DNA of 64,000 nt, from NCBI RefSeq assembly GCF_008386315.1, contig NZ_CP043808.1, positions 992,001 through 1,056,000 of the forward strand, written 5' to 3'. The notes under the pieces are model-generated. The model was not told the origin of the DNA. It was given only the letters and a program-made list of their open reading frames with translations, and did not search any database. The stretch's first letter is position 1. Every line of letters begins with the position of its first letter. Made by a program: the position numbers and the translations under genes. Of this stretch, positions 8,265 to 16,728 are shown piece by piece. This DNA comes from Serinicoccus marinus DSM 15273. GTDB lineage: Bacteria; Actinomycetota; Actinomycetes; Actinomycetales; Dermatophilaceae.

Positions 8265-8807
8265 GTGAGCGAGGTCGAGCGCACGGTGGCGGCTCAGGTG
8301 GAGCTCTACGGCGAGCCGCTCGCCGACGTCTTCGCGCGGCTGACGGGCGGGCTCGGTCTGTCGCAGGCCCAGCTGGCCCGGACGCTGGGGATGTCCGCCC
8401 CGATGCTCAGTCAGCTCGGGTCGGGCAAGCGGGCCAAGATCGGCAACCCGGCGGTGCAACGGCGGCTGGCCGAGGTGCTCGAGCTGCTCGAGGAGGTGCG
8501 CGCGGGGGAGGTGCCGGCCGACGGCATACCAGAGCGGCTGGAGCAGGTGCGCGAGTCGACCGGCTCCTGGTCGACGAGCATGACGACGGGCACGACGCGT
8601 CACGACCTGCCCGGACCTGCGGACGACGACGCGGTCCGCGCGGTGCTGCGCGCCGCGGCGACCCCCGAGGACCTCGAGGCCGCGGCGCACCTGCTCGACC
8701 GGGACCATCCGGCGCTCGCGGCGGTGCTGCGGACCTACGGCCTGGAGGACCCCGACTCGTCGACCCCGCCGACAGCCCCCTCGTCGTCGTCGACGAAGAC
8801 GAGCTGA
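8265..8807 (+). CDS. XRE-family helix-turn-helix regulator
   Basis: A 180-residue protein with an N-terminal helix-turn-helix (LGLSQAQLARTLGMSAPMLS, about residues 31-50, then QLGSGKRAKIGNPAVQRRL). This is the lambda-repressor/XRE fold for DNA binding. The remainder is acidic and unassigned, ending in a Ser/Pro-rich tail. GTG 8265 follows AGGAGGA by four to five bases, so the longer upstream frame is not used. It is divergent from the secreted VWA gene and could regulate it. The last 73 bases overlap the 3' end of the convergent gene 8735-9625. Confidence 0.8.
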   Translation: MSEVERTVAAQVELYGEPLADVFARLTGGLGLSQAQLARTLGMSAPMLSQLGSGKRAKIGNPAVQRRLAEVLELLEEVRAGEVPADGIPERLEQVRESTGSWSTSMTTGTTRHDLPGPADDDAVRAVLRAAATPEDLEAAAHLLDRDHPALAAVLRTYGLEDPDSSTPPTAPSSSSTKTS

Positions 8808-9625
8808 CCAGAGGCGACCAGCTCGGCGATCTCCTCCTCGGACAGCGCCGCGAGCTCCTCGTCGGTCAGGTCGACGTAGTCCTCTCCGGGGGCACCGGCG
8901 TCGTCCCTGACCTCCCCGCTCGGCACCGCTGCGTCGCCGTCGGCGGGCCGAGCCTCGCCGGCCTCGTCCTCCCACCACTCGTCCGCGCCCTGCTCGGGCG
9001 GGGCGTCCTCGACGACCTCCTCGGCGCCGTCCTCGGGCGGACGGACCAGGAGCAGCAGCACCCCGCCGATGAGCAGCATCGAGAGCCCGACGAAGGTGCC
9101 CAGGCTGCCCAGGGCGAGGCCGCCCAGCCGCAGCAGCGCGCTGGCCGGGCTCACCTCGGGGGCGACGACGACACCGCGTCCCTCGCAGTCGATGAGGTGC
9201 TCGCCCCCCTGCTCGGCCCGGAAGTGGCCGACGACCTGGAAGCGCGCCAGCGCGGTGTCGATGCCGACCCGCGAGCCCTCCTCGTCGAGGGTGGTGAAGG
9301 GCAGCTCGCCGCCGGGCCCGGTGATGGTGCAGGTGATCTGCTCGACCGGGGTGGGCACGATCTCGCCAGGGGCGATGAGGCCACCGGTGACGTAGAGCGT
9401 GCGCTCGGTGCCCTCGACCAGCGAGACCGTCGCGGTGCCGTCGAGCAGCTCGGCCGAGTTGGACTGCAGATGGTCCAGCAGCGAGCGCGTGGCCCAACCG
9501 CCGATCAGCGTGACGACCAGGGCCACCACGGCCAGCAGCCCGCCGAAGCGGACCAGGTGGCGACCGGAGCGGCGCAGCCGTGCCCGGCTCGAGCGGGTCA
9601 CCGGGGCGGCGTCGTCTGCGGGCAT
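8735..9625 (-). CDS. Two-cysteine membrane protein with acidic tail
   Basis: A 296-residue protein with the same plan as the gene at 4200-5009. An N-terminal membrane helix (LVRFGGLLAVVALVVTLIGG) precedes an extracytoplasmic domain with ITCTITGPGGELP and GEHLIDCEGRG cysteines. A second membrane segment (LGSLGTFVGLSMLLIGGVLL) leads to a strongly acidic cytoplasmic tail of about 100 residues (EELAALSEEEIAELV). Function unknown. It follows the FHA gene (stop 9687), but a TAGAGT hexamer six bases before its ATG suggests a separate leaderless transcript. Confidence 0.75.
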   Translation of the reverse strand: MPADDAAPVTRSSRARLRRSGRHLVRFGGLLAVVALVVTLIGGWATRSLLDHLQSNSAELLDGTATVSLVEGTERTLYVTGGLIAPGEIVPTPVEQITCTITGPGGELPFTTLDEEGSRVGIDTALARFQVVGHFRAEQGGEHLIDCEGRGVVVAPEVSPASALLRLGGLALGSLGTFVGLSMLLIGGVLLLLVRPPEDGAEEVVEDAPPEQGADEWWEDEAGEARPADGDAAVPSGEVRDDAGAPGEDYVDLTDEELAALSEEEIAELVASGQLVFVDDDEGAVGGVDESGSSRP

Positions 9626-9631
9626 GGGTGA

Positions 9632-9637
9632 ACTCTA
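9632..9637 (-). promoter_or_regulatory. -10 element of a leaderless transcript
   Basis: TAGAGT on the minus strand ends six bases before the ATG at 9625, with no ribosome-binding site. It matches the arrangement at the paralogous gene 4200-5009. Confidence 0.5.
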
Positions 9638-9686
9638 GGCCGCGGGCCGGACCTGACGTGGGGTACGGCACGCCGTCACGGCCGGT

Positions 9687-10772
9687 TCATCCTGTCCCCT
9701 GCCGCTCGGACTCGGTCGCCTGGCGCAGCACGAGGCGGGTCCAGGCCCCGACGTAGATCCGGTCGTCGCGGTCGATCTCCACCCGCTGCCCGGGCGTCAG
9801 CGGCGTCGTCGGCAACGGCTCGCCGACCGTGCCGACGTAGGTCCCGTTGCTGCTGCCGAGGTCCTCGATCCACCACCGGCGCCCGTCGCTGGTCAGCTGG
9901 GCGTGCCGGCGGGAGACCGCGCTGTCGGCGCCGGCGTCGACCTCCGGCCGCGACCCGAGGCTGCCCGACGGCCGCCCGATGAGCACCACCGACCGCTGCA
10001 CGGCGACCACGTCCGGGACACCCGCGCTCGGGCACGCCTCCGCGGTCTGCTGCACGGCATACCAGTCCGGGTCGACCCACACCTCGACCACCCACGTGTC
10101 GGCGAGGTCGCGCGAGGGTGGGGTATGCCGGGGGCGGGCGTGCGCGGCCACCTCGACGCTGACCTCGGGCTCGGGCTCGGGCTCGGGCTCGGGGTCCGGC
10201 TCGGCGCCGGCCACGTCTTCACCGGGCGTCGGCTCTGGTTGCTCGGGCTCCTCGTCGTCGTCTTCACCGGGCGTCGGCTCTGGTTGCTCGGGCTCCTCGT
10301 CGTCGTCTTCACCGGGCGTCGGCTCTGGTTGCTCGGGCTCGTCGTCGTCCGCACCGGGCGTCTGCTCTGGTTGCCCGGGCGCCTCGTCCTCGTCCTGTGC
10401 ATCGGGCGACGTCCCCGCCGCCTCAGCCTCGTCCGGAGCCTGCTCCTCCGGGGAGGGCTCCTCTCCCAACGGAGCGGCGCCGGTGGTGAAGTCGTAGCCG
10501 CAGGACTCGCAGAAGAGGGCGTCGGCGACGTTCGGGGCCCCGCAGTGCGGGCAGGTCTGGCTGGGCGCCGCCTCCGGCGGTCCCAGGTCGAGCGCCGAGC
10601 CGGGCTGACCGGGAGAGGCGGCCTCCACCTCACCGGATCCCTCGGTCGCACCCGGCACGACCGAACCCACGGCCGGCTGCGCCGCCCGCAGCGGCACCGC
10701 GGTGATCGGTGAGCCGCAGGTGTCGCAGTAGTCGGTGGCCTCGCTCTCGTGACCCTCGGGGCAGAGCACCAT
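9687..10772 (-). CDS. Zinc-ribbon/FHA-domain protein of the PknG operon
   Basis: A 361-residue cytoplasmic adaptor. Two N-terminal zinc ribbons (CPEGHESEATDYCDTCG near residues 3-19 and CPHCGAPNVADALFCESCG near 70-88) are followed by an acidic, proline-rich linker with 15-residue repeats (PEQPEPTPGEDDDEE). A C-terminal forkhead-associated domain has the canonical GRP, SRRHAQ and SNGTY phosphothreonine-binding residues. FHA domains read phosphothreonine. As the last operon gene after kinase and phosphatase, it is the probable output, comparable to GarA/OdhI, which PknG phosphorylates in Corynebacteriales. The ATG overlaps the upstream stop by one base (TGATG). Confidence 0.85.
   Translation of the reverse strand: MVLCPEGHESEATDYCDTCGSPITAVPLRAAQPAVGSVVPGATEGSGEVEAASPGQPGSALDLGPPEAAPSQTCPHCGAPNVADALFCESCGYDFTTGAAPLGEEPSPEEQAPDEAEAAGTSPDAQDEDEAPGQPEQTPGADDDEPEQPEPTPGEDDDEEPEQPEPTPGEDDDEEPEQPEPTPGEDVAGAEPDPEPEPEPEPEVSVEVAAHARPRHTPPSRDLADTWVVEVWVDPDWYAVQQTAEACPSAGVPDVVAVQRSVVLIGRPSGSLGSRPEVDAGADSAVSRRHAQLTSDGRRWWIEDLGSSNGTYVGTVGEPLPTTPLTPGQRVEIDRDDRIYVGAWTRLVLRQATESERQGTG
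10215..10385. repeat. 45-bp in-frame tandem repeat
   Basis: A 45-base unit beginning GTCTTCACCGGGCGTCGGCT starts at 10215, 10260 and 10305, with a degenerate fourth unit after that. It encodes the acidic PEQPEPTPGEDD linker of the FHA protein. Being in frame and a multiple of three, it can change linker length without breaking the gene. Confidence 0.85.
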
Positions 10773-12073
10773 CAGCCGGGCCGCACCCGGGTGGTCTTGG
10801 TCGACGCGGTGTCCAGCTCCATCTCGTCGAGCCGGTCCACGTCGCGGCGCAACCGCACCCGCCCGGTGGCGGCGTCGTCGATGTCGACCACCCGGGACAG
10901 CCGGGAGGTCGCGCCGTCGTCGCCGGTCGCCTGCGCGAGCTGGACCGCCCGGCCCAGCCGTGAGGTGGCGGTCACGTCGTCGCCCATCGCCTTGGCCCGC
11001 AGACCCTCCTGGATGGCCGAGGCCAGCTCGGTCTGCCCGGTGTAGTGCGCCACCTCGGGGCTGATCTGCGCGGTGAGGACGTCGTCGGCGGACCAGGCGG
11101 CCTTGACCAGTCCCTGGGTCTGCACCTCCTCGCCCACGACGAGCTGCACCCGCGAGGCCAGCTGCTCCTGGCCGATGCCCTTGGGAGCCAGCCGGACGGC
11201 GACGTGGTAGTCCCGTGTCTCGTCGCCCCAGGCGCCGGTGTCGTAGCCGCCGGTGAGCGGGTTCACCTCGACCCGTCTCCCGGAGAGGTCCTCCAGCGTG
11301 GGGCTGACCTGCTTGACGAAGAGCACCTCGGCGCCCTGCGGGGCCCAGACACGCAGCTGGGCCTCGCTGACCCCCTTGCTCATCGACGTGCTCATGAGCG
11401 CGGCGAAGTCCTCGCTCAGCCCGTCCCAGGTCCGGATGAGGTCGACACCCCCCAGCAGTGCCTCGGCGATCCGTCGCACCTCGGCGACCTGCCACGCCGC
11501 GCCCAACCCGCGGCAGTCCGCCTGGAAGCGGCCACGCACCTGCTCCAGCGCCCAGGTGAGCTCCTGCGGGGTCTCGTGCTGGTTGGCGCCGTCGGTGAGC
11601 AGGATCGCGTGCCGCTTGGACAGCGAGGGCACCGTGCCGAAGAGCTGCCCGGCGGCGAGCAGCCACCGGCCCATCGCCGTCCCGCCGCCCGGCACCAGCC
11701 GCTGCAGCGAGCGCTTCGCCTCGAGCCGGGTCTGGGCCGACATGCGCGCCATCGCGGCGGTGTTGCCGGTCGGGTAGCACAGCGCGGCCTCGTGGTTGCC
11801 GGCCACGATGGCGAACCACACGCCGTCGACGATCTGGTCCAGGGCCGCCGACGCGGCATACGCGGCCGCCTGCACCCCCTGCACGTCCATCGACCCGGAG
11901 ACGTCGACGATGATGACCTCGCCCGCCTCCCCGCCGGAGCCGCCCGTCGTCGTCGGCACCACCGCCCCCGCGTCGGTGCAGGTCACCGACACGATCGCGT
12001 GGACGTCGGTCCCGCCGTCGGGAAGGAACTCGTTCTGGTGCACGGTCGAGGAGAACTCAGCCATGTGCACCAT
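10772..12073 (-). CDS. VWA-domain protein of the PknG operon
   Basis: A 433-residue cytoplasmic protein with no signal peptide. The VWA domain carries the MIDAS motif VDVSGSMD near residue 57, the threonine in GGGTAMGRW and the aspartate in LLTDGANQ. The C-terminal half is a beta-rich domain followed by helices (AIQEGLRAKAMGDDVTATSR). Such metal-dependent domains mediate protein contacts and often pair with MoxR/AAA ATPases, one of which (CbxX type) is in this operon. Two in-frame starts exist at 12073 and 12064. The first has GAGG four bases upstream and is used here. Both overlap the PP2C 3' end. Confidence 0.85.
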   Translation of the reverse strand: MVHMAEFSSTVHQNEFLPDGGTDVHAIVSVTCTDAGAVVPTTTGGSGGEAGEVIIVDVSGSMDVQGVQAAAYAASAALDQIVDGVWFAIVAGNHEAALCYPTGNTAAMARMSAQTRLEAKRSLQRLVPGGGTAMGRWLLAAGQLFGTVPSLSKRHAILLTDGANQHETPQELTWALEQVRGRFQADCRGLGAAWQVAEVRRIAEALLGGVDLIRTWDGLSEDFAALMSTSMSKGVSEAQLRVWAPQGAEVLFVKQVSPTLEDLSGRRVEVNPLTGGYDTGAWGDETRDYHVAVRLAPKGIGQEQLASRVQLVVGEEVQTQGLVKAAWSADDVLTAQISPEVAHYTGQTELASAIQEGLRAKAMGDDVTATSRLGRAVQLAQATGDDGATSRLSRVVDIDDAATGRVRLRRDVDRLDEMELDTASTKTTRVRPG

Positions 12074-13331
12074 CCTGCCTCGTGCCCGCGCAGCGGGCGA
12101 GGGCGACCGTGATGTTGTCGGCGCCACCCTGCTCGTTGGCCCACGCGACCAGCGCCTCGGCGAGCACCAGCGGCTCCGCCCCGGCCTCGCCGGCGCGGGA
12201 GCTCACCACCGCGGCGAGGTCGGCGGGCTCGGACGCGTAGTTCCACAGACCGTCGCTGCACACCAGGACCCAGCCGGGGGAGCTCACGTCCTGCTCGGTC
12301 ACCGCCGGCTCCACGTCCGGGGCGTCCGGGCCGAGCCACCGGGTGATGGTATGCCCGAGCGGGCCCGCCTCGGCCTCGGCGCGGCTGATGCCGGCCCGGA
12401 TCTGCTCCTCGGCCATGGAGTCGTCGGTGCTCAGCCGGCGCGGCTCGCCCTCGTCGGGCAACCAGTAGGCCCGGCTGTCGCCGATCGAACCGACGGAGGC
12501 ACGACCTCCCTCGATCACGGCCGCGACGTAGGTGCAGGACGGGGCGGTCGACTCCGTCGCGAACTGCGTGGCGACCTCCTCGACGGCGGCAGCCGCGGCG
12601 CGAGCCGCCTCGCCGTGCCGCTCGTGCGGGGTGGTCCCGCCGGTCAGCACCGCGAGGGCCGCCTCGGCAGCCGCCTCGCTCGCCTCGGCGGAGCGTGGCG
12701 CGCTCGACACGCCGTCGCAGACCACGAGCACCGCGCGGCCGGGGAGGGCGTCGTCGGCCCAGAGCGCCATCGCGTCCTCGTTGTCGCGGTGGCGTCGTCC
12801 CTTGTCGCAGACCGCGGCGACGGCGGCGGACGGGCTGGCGCTGGTGTGGTGCCGGGGGTCGGGGCGGCGCTCGCCGCACTGGGTGCACCACCCGTCCTCG
12901 TCGTAGGGGCCACCGCACGAGGCGCACGTCCCGTGATCCACCGTAGGGGTCGGCTCGGCCGCTCGCGCCGGGGCGAGGTCGCCACCGAGCACGAGCATCG
13001 GCTCGGGGAGCGGGGGAGGCCCCTCGCTGAATGGCTCCGGCTCCTGCTCGGCCTCGTCCTCGGTGGGGGCGTCCGCCGGCTCGCGCTCCGGCTCACCCTC
13101 CCGCTCCTCGGTCGGGGCGTCCGCCCGGTCCCGCCCCGGGTCCTCCTCGCTCCGCCCGGCCCGCCCTGCGTCGGGGCGCTCCCCGTCGGCGTGCGCCGCA
13201 ACACCGGTGCGCGCGCCCGGGGCTGGGATCGGAGCCGTCGGGTCGTCCGGCAGGGCGCCGGGGTCGCGCTCGCCTGGGGCGCGCTCGCCGGGCTCCGCGG
13301 AGTCCACCGGGTCGGGGGTCTGCTGCGTCAT
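12057..13331 (-). CDS. PP2C-family Ser/Thr phosphatase with zinc ribbon
   Basis: A 424-residue protein. The first 125 residues are acidic, disordered and contain EPMLVLGGDLAPARA, which resembles a tag in two other operon proteins. A zinc ribbon (CASCGGPYDEDGWCTQCG) follows, then a PPM/PP2C phosphatase with the metal-binding residues in NEDAMAL, VVCDGVSSA, GSIGDSRAYW, CSDGLWNY and GGADNITVALA. It should reverse PknG phosphorylation in the cytoplasm. Its zinc ribbon closely resembles that at the PknG N-terminus (YEDGWCNVCG). ATGA overlap with pknG indicates translational coupling. Confidence 0.92.
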   Translation of the reverse strand: MTQQTPDPVDSAEPGERAPGERDPGALPDDPTAPIPAPGARTGVAAHADGERPDAGRAGRSEEDPGRDRADAPTEEREGEPEREPADAPTEDEAEQEPEPFSEGPPPLPEPMLVLGGDLAPARAAEPTPTVDHGTCASCGGPYDEDGWCTQCGERRPDPRHHTSASPSAAVAAVCDKGRRHRDNEDAMALWADDALPGRAVLVVCDGVSSAPRSAEASEAAAEAALAVLTGGTTPHERHGEAARAAAAAVEEVATQFATESTAPSCTYVAAVIEGGRASVGSIGDSRAYWLPDEGEPRRLSTDDSMAEEQIRAGISRAEAEAGPLGHTITRWLGPDAPDVEPAVTEQDVSSPGWVLVCSDGLWNYASEPADLAAVVSSRAGEAGAEPLVLAEALVAWANEQGGADNITVALARCAGTRQDGAHG

Positions 13332-15601
13332 GTCCAGCTCCAGGGACGGACCGCGTTGGCACGGTCGATGAGCCCGGCCCGCTCCTGCGGGTCGGGGGTG
13401 TAGTCGGCGAGCACGCGGTACTCCTTCTCCAGCGCCCGCTGCAGGGCGTCGCGGGTCAGCGTGACCTCGCCGACCTGCCAGTCGGGCTTCGGGCCGTGCT
13501 GGGTGACCTGCTCCAGCGCCTGCTCGAAGAGCACGGCGTTGAACTGTGCCCGCTGCCGCGGGTCCAGCGTCAGCCGGCGCACCGAGTGCATCGACTCGCG
13601 CAGGTCCGCCAGGCTGCCGCGGCGCCGGAGCAGCTCGGCCCGCAGCCACCGGGCCCGCGGGTGGGCCCGGCTGCTCGCCGGGACCGAGTCCAGGGCGGTG
13701 ATCGCCCCCTCCACGTCGTCCCGCTGCAGCCGCACGCGGTGCAGCCCGAAGGCCGCCGGCGCGACGTATGCGGCGTCCGTGCGCCAGGCACGCAGGTAGT
13801 CCTGCTCGGCCGCCGAGCCGTAGCCGGCGAGCTCGGTGGCCAGCGCCAACGCCATACGGGGCGCGATCTCGCCGGGCAGGGCGTCGCGCACCGCGGCGAA
13901 GTGCCCGGCGGCCTCCTGGGCCCGGGCGGCGGTGACGGTCTCATCGCCGTCGGCCTGCGACAGCGACCACAGGCCCCGGGTCCACGAGCCGCGCCAGTCC
14001 CACGGGTCCTCGTCCAGCAGCCCGCGGACGGCGTCGTCCACCCAGCGTTCCTGCCCCACCCGTATGCCAGCCCGCGCCCGCGCGAGGAAGACCTCGGCGC
14101 TCTCCTCGGGTGCCGACAGCAGCGCCTCGTAGGTGGCGGCCGGGTCGTTTCCGGTGTGGCTGGCGATCCAGTCGAGCATGGGGTCCTGCTCGTCCCGCTT
14201 GAGCTCGGGCAGCTCCCACCACGACAGCTTCTCTCCGGTCGTGACCGGCGGCTCGAAGGCCGGGCTGTGCGACGACAGCGTGGCCGGGCGCTCGGGCCCG
14301 CTCGCGGCCACGACCTGCCGCAGCACCCCGACGAGCTGGCTGCGCAGCTCCTCCACGGAGGTGAAGCGGTCGTTGGGGTCCGGGGCGCAGCAGCGGGCAA
14401 CGATGCGGTAGAAGGCGTCGTGCTCGGTGAACGCCGGGACCCGGGACAGCGGCGGGAGGGTGTGCACGTAGTCGCTCTGGTAGCCGCGGAACTCGAAGGT
14501 GAGCACGCACAGCGTGCGGCCGATCGTGTAGATGTCCGAGGCGACCGACGGCCCCACCTCGGCCACCTCGGGCGCCTGGTAGCCCACGGTGCCGTAGATC
14601 GGTGACTCCAGGTCGTCCTGCCGACGCACCCCGCCGAGGTCGATGAGCTTGATGCCGTCGCGCTCGTGGATGAGGTTGTCCGGCTTGAAGTCGCAGTAGA
14701 GCAGGCCCAGGTCGTGCAGGTGCGTGAAGGCGGGCAGCACCTCGATGACGTAGGCGAGGGCCTGGTCGACCGGGAAGGGCGTGTAGCGGCCCGCCTCGCG
14801 CATCCGGTCCTGCAGCAGCTGCTTGAGGCTGCGCCCGCCGACGTGCTCCATCACCGTGTAGGCGTCGCCGTCGTGCTGGACGGTGTTGTAGATCTCGACG
14901 ATCAGCGGGTGCTTGACCTGGGCCAGGAACTGCTGCTCGGCCACCGCGGCGTCGAGGGCGTCGTCGTCGCCGGTGTTGAGCAGTCCCTTGAGCACGACGA
15001 AGCGGTCCGAGACGTTCTTGTCGCGACCCAGGTAGATCCAGCCCATCCCGCCGTGGGCGAGCGCGCCGACGTTCTCGTACTGCCCCGCCACGAGCTCGCC
15101 CGGCTCCAGCTTGGGGGTGAAGGAGTAGGGCGCCCGGCACTGCGGGCAGAACCCCTGCTGGCGCCCCTCGCCCTCGCCCGCGGCGCGGCCCACGTCGGCG
15201 CCGCACGCGGGGCATACCCGCCGGTCCTCGGGCACCTGGGGGTCGGTCATGAGCTTCTCGACCGGGTCGCCCTCCGGCACGTCCGGGACGGTGGTCAGGC
15301 CCAGGCCGAGCCGCGAGCGGCGGCTGTCCGCCCCGGCACGGCGGCGGCGCACCCGGGCCGCGTGGACGGCCTGACGGCTCTGCCCGGGGGCGGGGGTCGC
15401 GACCATGTGGCCGGACGCCGCGGCGGGGTCGGCGCCCGAACCGGGTGCGCCGTCCGGCTCCGGGTCGGCGCTCGCGGGCACCGGACGGGCGGGGGTCGCC
15501 TCGATCGGGGCCTGCCGGGGCTCGGGGGAGCCGCAGACGTTGCACCACCCGTCCTCGTAGGACCCGGTGCACCCGGGCTCCCGGCACGGTGACCCGCTCA
15601 C
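13328..15601 (-). CDS. pknG: PknG-type serine/threonine protein kinase
   Basis: A 757-residue soluble kinase (mycobacterial PknG is 750). An N-terminal zinc ribbon (CREPGCTGSYEDGWCNVCG) and disordered region precede a rubredoxin-like metal site (CPACGADVG and FCPQC). The kinase domain has an ATP lysine in FVVLKGLL, the atypical catalytic loop YCDFKPDNLI and DLGGVRR replacing DFG, as in the PknG family. The C-terminal 350 residues are TPR-like helices. In relatives PknG phosphorylates FHA proteins to control central metabolism and responds to amino acid supply. GTG 15601 overlaps the preceding stop (GTGA), so the much longer open upstream frame is not used. Confidence 0.93.
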   Translation of the reverse strand: MSGSPCREPGCTGSYEDGWCNVCGSPEPRQAPIEATPARPVPASADPEPDGAPGSGADPAAASGHMVATPAPGQSRQAVHAARVRRRRAGADSRRSRLGLGLTTVPDVPEGDPVEKLMTDPQVPEDRRVCPACGADVGRAAGEGEGRQQGFCPQCRAPYSFTPKLEPGELVAGQYENVGALAHGGMGWIYLGRDKNVSDRFVVLKGLLNTGDDDALDAAVAEQQFLAQVKHPLIVEIYNTVQHDGDAYTVMEHVGGRSLKQLLQDRMREAGRYTPFPVDQALAYVIEVLPAFTHLHDLGLLYCDFKPDNLIHERDGIKLIDLGGVRRQDDLESPIYGTVGYQAPEVAEVGPSVASDIYTIGRTLCVLTFEFRGYQSDYVHTLPPLSRVPAFTEHDAFYRIVARCCAPDPNDRFTSVEELRSQLVGVLRQVVAASGPERPATLSSHSPAFEPPVTTGEKLSWWELPELKRDEQDPMLDWIASHTGNDPAATYEALLSAPEESAEVFLARARAGIRVGQERWVDDAVRGLLDEDPWDWRGSWTRGLWSLSQADGDETVTAARAQEAAGHFAAVRDALPGEIAPRMALALATELAGYGSAAEQDYLRAWRTDAAYVAPAAFGLHRVRLQRDDVEGAITALDSVPASSRAHPRARWLRAELLRRRGSLADLRESMHSVRRLTLDPRQRAQFNAVLFEQALEQVTQHGPKPDWQVGEVTLTRDALQRALEKEYRVLADYTPDPQERAGLIDRANAVRPWSWT

Positions 15602-16728
15602 GGGCGCACCCCCATCGTCTTCGCGTAGCTCTCCTGCGCCTGCACCAACGCCTCCAGTCGCGTCAGGTCGGTGGGTCGGTCCTCCAGCACGGCCGCCGTC
15701 TGGTCCGCGACGGTGCTCATGGCGTCCTCCGAACCGGCCGCCGCGAGCGCTGCGCGGACCCGGTGCGCCCGCTCGGTGAGGTCCTCGAGACGATCCAGCG
15801 CGGCGGCATACTCCGCGTGCGCCATGCTCAGCGCCCGCTCGACCCGCCCCAGTCGCTCCCGGTATGCGCTCAGCTCGGCGGGCTCGGTCGGCACGTCGCC
15901 CAGCGCGGTGACGTCGGGGACTCCCAGCCGGGGCGACGGCGTCACCGAGGCGACGGCGCGGTGCGCGAGCGAGCGCACCGCCTGCCCCCGCGCGGTGAGC
16001 TCGGCCACCTCGCGGGTCGCCTGGGCGTGGTCGGCCTTGGCGTGCGCCCGGGCCGAGGCGGCGACGATCAGGTCGCGCTCGATCGTCGCCGCACGCGACT
16101 CCAGCGGGGCGAGGAGTCCGCCGACGTCGGCCCCCCGGGCGGCGCGGTCGGTGACGTCGGTGAGGCGTCGGTCCAGCTCGGCGTGTGCGCTCGCGGCCGA
16201 GGAGCGCCGGGAGCCGGGGATGAGGGCCACCTGGTCCGCGATCCGCTCGACCTGCTGACGCAGCGAGCGCAGCCGTCCGGCGAGGTCCGGGTCGGCGCCG
16301 TCCAGCCGCAGCCGGGAGCGCAGCGAGGAGGCGAGGGAGTCCGAGAGCCGGCAGGCCTCCGGCAGGGACACGGCGAGGGACTGGGCGCCGCGCGTGCCGG
16401 GCTGCTCCAGCGAGCCCCACACCAGGGTGGTGATGCGGCGACGCTCCTGCTCACCGACCCGGCCGCTGTCCCAGGTGGCCAGGATGAGGGCGAGCCGGTC
16501 GGCGACCGCCTGCCACAGGGTCATCGACAGGGTCACGTCCGGGGTCAGGGCGGCACGCTCGCCCGGGTCGGTCATCTCGAGGGCGGCCTCGTCCAGCGCC
16601 GCGAGCTCGGTGCGACGGCGGTTCTTCCACCGCAGCATGGCGTCGAGGTAGGCGAGCAGCTCGGTGTCCGGGACGTCCGCCCCGAGCGACCCGGGCGCCG
16701 CGGGGGCGTGCGCGTGTCCGCCGGTCAC
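15598..16728 (-). CDS. Coiled-coil protein of the PknG operon, unknown
   Basis: A 376-residue, almost entirely helical protein rich in Ala, Arg, Glu and Leu, with no signal or membrane segment and no enzyme motif. Stretches such as LRSLRQQVERIADQVALI, ELDRRLTDVTDRAARG and ARAHAKADHAQATREVAEL predict long coiled coils. It may be a scaffold or bind the membrane proteins upstream. GTG 16728 overlaps the preceding stop (GTGA), and the next gene pknG overlaps its own stop, so it is tightly coupled to both. No family is recognised. Confidence 0.75.
   Translation of the reverse strand: MTGGHAHAPAAPGSLGADVPDTELLAYLDAMLRWKNRRRTELAALDEAALEMTDPGERAALTPDVTLSMTLWQAVADRLALILATWDSGRVGEQERRRITTLVWGSLEQPGTRGAQSLAVSLPEACRLSDSLASSLRSRLRLDGADPDLAGRLRSLRQQVERIADQVALIPGSRRSSAASAHAELDRRLTDVTDRAARGADVGGLLAPLESRAATIERDLIVAASARAHAKADHAQATREVAELTARGQAVRSLAHRAVASVTPSPRLGVPDVTALGDVPTEPAELSAYRERLGRVERALSMAHAEYAAALDRLEDLTERAHRVRAALAAAGSEDAMSTVADQTAAVLEDRPTDLTRLEALVQAQESYAKTMGVRP

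Noticed and set aside
10215..10385. A short CRISPR-like array
   Set aside because: The units are contiguous with no spacers and are in frame inside an FHA protein gene.
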